A DNA stretch of 8,039 nt from Rubrobacteraceae bacterium. GTDB taxonomy: Bacteria > Actinomycetota > Rubrobacteria > Rubrobacterales > Rubrobacteraceae. This document shows, piece after piece, positions 5,629-8,039 of this stretch. A program made the position numbers and the translations under genes. The stretch is taken from positions 1-8,039 of the forward strand of contig JAJNDJ010000067.1 in NCBI GenBank assembly GCA_021156345.1. Reading direction: 5' to 3'. Under the pieces are notes generated by a model, which saw only the letters and a list, made by a program, of their open reading frames with translations, did not search any database and was not told the DNA's origin. Each line of letters opens with the position of its first letter. The stretch's first letter is position 1.

Positions 5629-5707
5629 GTCTCGGCGCTCTACATGCTCGCGTTCGGTTTGATCACCGACGGCACACCAATCGCATGCAGGTCCTGTAAC
5701 GGCAGGT

Positions 5708-5713
5708 TAAAAT
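5708..5713 (+). promoter_or_regulatory. Possible -10 box for the LAL regulator gene
   Basis: TAAAAT matches five of six bases of the TATAAT consensus and is unusually A/T-rich for this window. No good -35 is found at 16-18 bp upstream (sequence around 5684-5691 is CATGCAGG), so the promoter would be weak or activator-dependent. Transcription would start near 5720, giving a leader of about 15 bases before TTG 5735. Confidence 0.3.
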
Positions 5714-5734
5714 GGCCGCGTAATAGACGGCGCA

Positions 5735-8039
5735 TTGGACCGCGTTTTGGACCCGCTCATCTCGACCAAGCTGCGCGTCCCGCAAGCGCGTCCCAAGCTG
5801 GTCGCGCGGCCTCGCCTGACCGAGCGCCTGAGCCCCGAATCGGGGCGCAGGCTGACCCTTATCACGGCCCCAGCGGGCTTTGGCAAGACCACCTTACTCG
5901 GTGAGTGGATGGCGGGTCGCTCGGACGAACGATCCGTCGCCTGGGTGTCCGTCGACGAAGCAGACAACGACCCGGCACGCTTTCTTTCCTACCTGGTGGC
6001 CGCGCTCAGGACGATCGAAGACGGATTCGGAGAGGGCATTCTCTCCTCGTTGCGTGCGCCAGGATCGCCTCCAGTGGAGGCATTGACTGGCGCCCTTATC
6101 AACGAACTCGCCGACATCCCGGCCAACTTGGCCATAGTTCTCGACGACTATCACCTCATCGACTCCGATCAGGTCCATGGGATCGTTACTTTCTTGCTAG
6201 AGCGGCTGCCTTCTAACGTGCACCTCGTCATCTCAAGCCGCATCGACCCGCCCCTACCGCTCGCACGCCTGCGTGCTAGAGGGCAGACAGCAGAGATTAA
6301 CGCGGCCGATCTCTCCTTCACTCGAGAGGAAGCCGTGTCTTTCTTGAAGGACACGATGGGGCTGAACCTGTCTGACGAGGATGTCGCTGCGCTGGAAGAG
6401 CGCACCGAAGGCTGGATAGCTGGCCTGCAGCTAGCTGCGCTCTCGATGCGGGACCGCAAGGACATCTCTGGCTTCATCCAAGCCTTCTCGGGCAGTCACC
6501 GTGACGTCCTCGACTTTTTGACCGAAGAGGTCCTCGATCGGCAATCCGAGTGGATACGCTCGTTCCTGCTTGAAACTTCGATTCTCCAGCTCCTTACGGG
6601 AGAGGTATGCGACGCGGTTACGGCCCGGGAAGACGGGCAAGAGGTGCTGGAGGAACTCGAGCGGCAGAACCTATTTGTCGTCGCTTTAGACGACGAGCGT
6701 AGATGGTACCGCTACCACCACCTCTTTGCCGATGTCCTGCGCGGTCTCTTGGAGCAAGAACGCTCCAAAGATGTTAAGGAACTGCACCTCCGGGCAGCAT
6801 CGTGGTACGAGCGCAACGGGTGGGTATCCGAAGCAGTCGAGCATGCGCTGGCCGCCGGAGACGCTGGGTGGGCTGCCCGGCTGGTGGAGTACAATGCCCA
6901 AGCGCTCTTCCAGCGCGGAGAGGGAGTGACGGTAGATCGGTGGCTGACGGCACTGCCCGCCGGGCTGGTCCGCTCCCGGCCACGGCTGTCCCTGGCTCAG
7001 GCGATTTTGGCGTTCATTACCGGCCGGGCGGACGAGGTCGAACCGCTGCTCACCGACGCCGAGCGTGCGCTCACCACCGTCGACCACGCAGACGAACCGC
7101 CGGTCGGCGAGTCGGTCAGGGGGCTGGCGAACGTCCACGGGTCGGTGGCGATGCTGCGTGCCGAGCTCGCCCGTCATCGCGGCGACGTCGAACACACGAT
7201 CCAGTTCTCCCGACGGGCCCGCGCTCACTTGGGCGAGGGTGACCGGTATCTTCGCTTTTTCACTAGCTGGAACCTGGCGGTGGCGAAGCAGATGCAAGGC
7301 CGACTCGGGGAAGCCGAGGATGCGCTCGCTGAGCTCGCCGCCGACCCGTGGGCAAGCGGACGGCACCCTTACATCGCGGTGCGCACCTACTACGCCCTCG
7401 GGCAGGTGCAGCTCACTCAGGGTCGCCTGAGCGCTGCCCTGCAGACTTTCCGACAGGGGCTTGAGTGTGCCACCGAGGCTGGCCGCCGGGCGCTGCCAGC
7501 CGCGGGCGTGGCGCACGTGGGCGTAGCCGAGGTATTGTACGAGCGCAACGAGCTGGACGCCGCCCTCGATCAGGCGATGCGGGGCGTCGAGTTGTGCCGA
7601 CAGATTGGCTATGCCCAGTGGCTAGTGACGAGCCTGAGTACTCAGGCCTGTATCCGGCAGGCACTAGGCGACCAGGCCGGCGCTCTAGAGGCGATCGGGG
7701 AGGCCGAGCGACTCGTGCCGAGCACGGTCGTCGATATTTTCTTCCCGGTGGCGGTGCAGCGAGCGCGGCTGCTGCTCGCCCAGGGCAAGGTTGAGGATGC
7801 CGCCCGATGGTGTACCGAGCGTGGGCTGGGTGTGGAGGATGAGCCGAGCTACCTTAGAGAGCGCGAGCACCTTGTCCTGGCGCGAGTGCTGCTCGCCCAG
7901 GGCAAGGTGGACCAGGCGCTGAGGTTGTTCAGGTGGCACCTCGAGGAGGCGCAGGCGCAACGGCGGAGGGGCAGTGAGATAGAGATCCTGATGCTCCAGG
8001 CGCTAGCCTTGTGGGAAAGAGACGCGAAAGAGCGGGCCG
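5735..8039 (+). CDS. MalT-like LuxR-family (LAL) STAND ATPase regulator, C-terminus beyond window
   Basis: This gene is open from 5711 to the right edge: 768 codons from TTG 5735, versus about 850-950 in the family. The N-terminus DPLISTKLRVPQARP is the family's typical opening. Walker A is APAGFGKTT (residues 45-53) and Walker B is LAIVLDDYHLI (132-142). The STAND signatures EGWIAGLQLAALSMR (about 225-239) and RRWYRYHHLFADVLR (about 322-336) follow, then TPR-like helices from about 400 onward with ARLLLAQGK and ARVLLAQGK repeats near the end. Such proteins bind ATP and an inducer, oligomerise and activate transcription through a C-terminal LuxR helix-turn-helix, which must lie past 8039 if present. 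No ATG or GTG occurs in frame before the conserved start; TTG 5735 or TTG 5747 are the options, neither with a clear Shine-Dalgarno. Inducer and targets are unknown; adjacent genes are plausible targets. Confidence 0.92.
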   Translation, partial: MDRVLDPLISTKLRVPQARPKLVARPRLTERLSPESGRRLTLITAPAGFGKTTLLGEWMAGRSDERSVAWVSVDEADNDPARFLSYLVAALRTIEDGFGEGILSSLRAPGSPPVEALTGALINELADIPANLAIVLDDYHLIDSDQVHGIVTFLLERLPSNVHLVISSRIDPPLPLARLRARGQTAEINAADLSFTREEAVSFLKDTMGLNLSDEDVAALEERTEGWIAGLQLAALSMRDRKDISGFIQAFSGSHRDVLDFLTEEVLDRQSEWIRSFLLETSILQLLTGEVCDAVTAREDGQEVLEELERQNLFVVALDDERRWYRYHHLFADVLRGLLEQERSKDVKELHLRAASWYERNGWVSEAVEHALAAGDAGWAARLVEYNAQALFQRGEGVTVDRWLTALPAGLVRSRPRLSLAQAILAFITGRADEVEPLLTDAERALTTVDHADEPPVGESVRGLANVHGSVAMLRAELARHRGDVEHTIQFSRRARAHLGEGDRYLRFFTSWNLAVAKQMQGRLGEAEDALAELAADPWASGRHPYIAVRTYYALGQVQLTQGRLSAALQTFRQGLECATEAGRRALPAAGVAHVGVAEVLYERNELDAALDQAMRGVELCRQIGYAQWLVTSLSTQACIRQALGDQAGALEAIGEAERLVPSTVVDIFFPVAVQRARLLLAQGKVEDAARWCTERGLGVEDEPSYLREREHLVLARVLLAQGKVDQALRLFRWHLEEAQAQRRRGSEIEILMLQALALWERDAKERA
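7770..7908 (+). repeat. 22-bp exact direct repeat inside the LAL gene
   Basis: The 22 bases at 7770-7791 recur exactly at 7887-7908, 117 bp (39 codons) apart and in the same frame. They encode LLAQGKV in both copies, flanked by AR...EDA and AR...DQA. The distance matches one helical repeat unit of the TPR-like region in LAL proteins, so this is either a recent repeat-unit duplication or gene conversion between units. Neighbouring bases differ. Confidence 0.8.

Noticed and set aside
6802..7242. 146-codon plus-strand open frame in another phase
   Set aside because: Arg/Gly-rich out-of-frame reading of the LAL gene; no motif or ribosome binding site.
6686..7516. 276-codon minus-strand open frame
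   Set aside because: It lies wholly inside the LAL gene, whose plus-strand reading has unmistakable family motifs; it is a high-GC antisense shadow.
1..8039. Insertion sequence, prophage, CRISPR, tRNA or toxin-antitoxin locus
   Set aside because: No transposase or integrase motifs, no regularly spaced direct repeats, no tRNA-like cloverleaf, and no recognisable toxin pair were found on reading both strands.

Overview
This is a high-GC window (roughly 60-65% G+C by eye) with every confident gene on the + strand. G/C-rich third codon positions, frequent GTG/TTG starts and the gene families present fit a high-GC actinomycetote, perhaps of the Thermoleophilia/Rubrobacteria type. A Chloroflexota origin cannot be excluded. 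The sequence holds no rRNA, tRNA, CRISPR array, transposase or integrase that I can recognise.

Layout. (1) Positions 1-800 are broken: a possible gene tail (3-98), then the first ~50 residues of an alpha/beta hydrolase joined out of frame to the last ~178 residues of a short-chain dehydrogenase/reductase (SDR). The join is sharp, at about 259-264. (2) Positions 841-2427 encode an intact 14-TM drug efflux transporter of the MFS DHA2 (EmrB/QacA) type, keeping the acidic and basic membrane residues known from QacA. (3) Positions 2428-3334 are about 0.9 kb without an intact gene. This stretch holds a short minus-strand coding remnant, TACCMCC motifs spaced by whole multiples of 11 bp next to a possible -10 box, a decayed plus-strand gene, and a perfect Shine-Dalgarno sequence in front of an ORF that stops after 20 codons. 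(4) Positions 3335-5569 form a compact run of four genes: a six-TM DUF998 membrane protein, a 68-aa orphan protein, a membrane-anchored NTF2/SnoaL-like protein overlapping it by ATGA, and a repeat protein of a beta-solenoid type. (5) From 5735 past the right edge runs a large MalT-like LuxR-family (LAL) STAND ATPase regulator. Its ATPase and much of its TPR region are visible; its expected C-terminal LuxR DNA-binding domain lies outside the window.

How the parts may work together is mostly inference. The 4065-5569 genes are close enough to be co-transcribed, and two are probably translationally coupled. The LAL regulator could be a local controller, and the phased TACCMCC motifs are the best operator candidate, but nothing in the sequence proves the pairing. 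The best leads for something undescribed are the orphan-NTF2-beta-repeat cassette beside a LAL regulator, the phased motif array, and the hydrolase/SDR chimera, which must first be separated from an assembly error.
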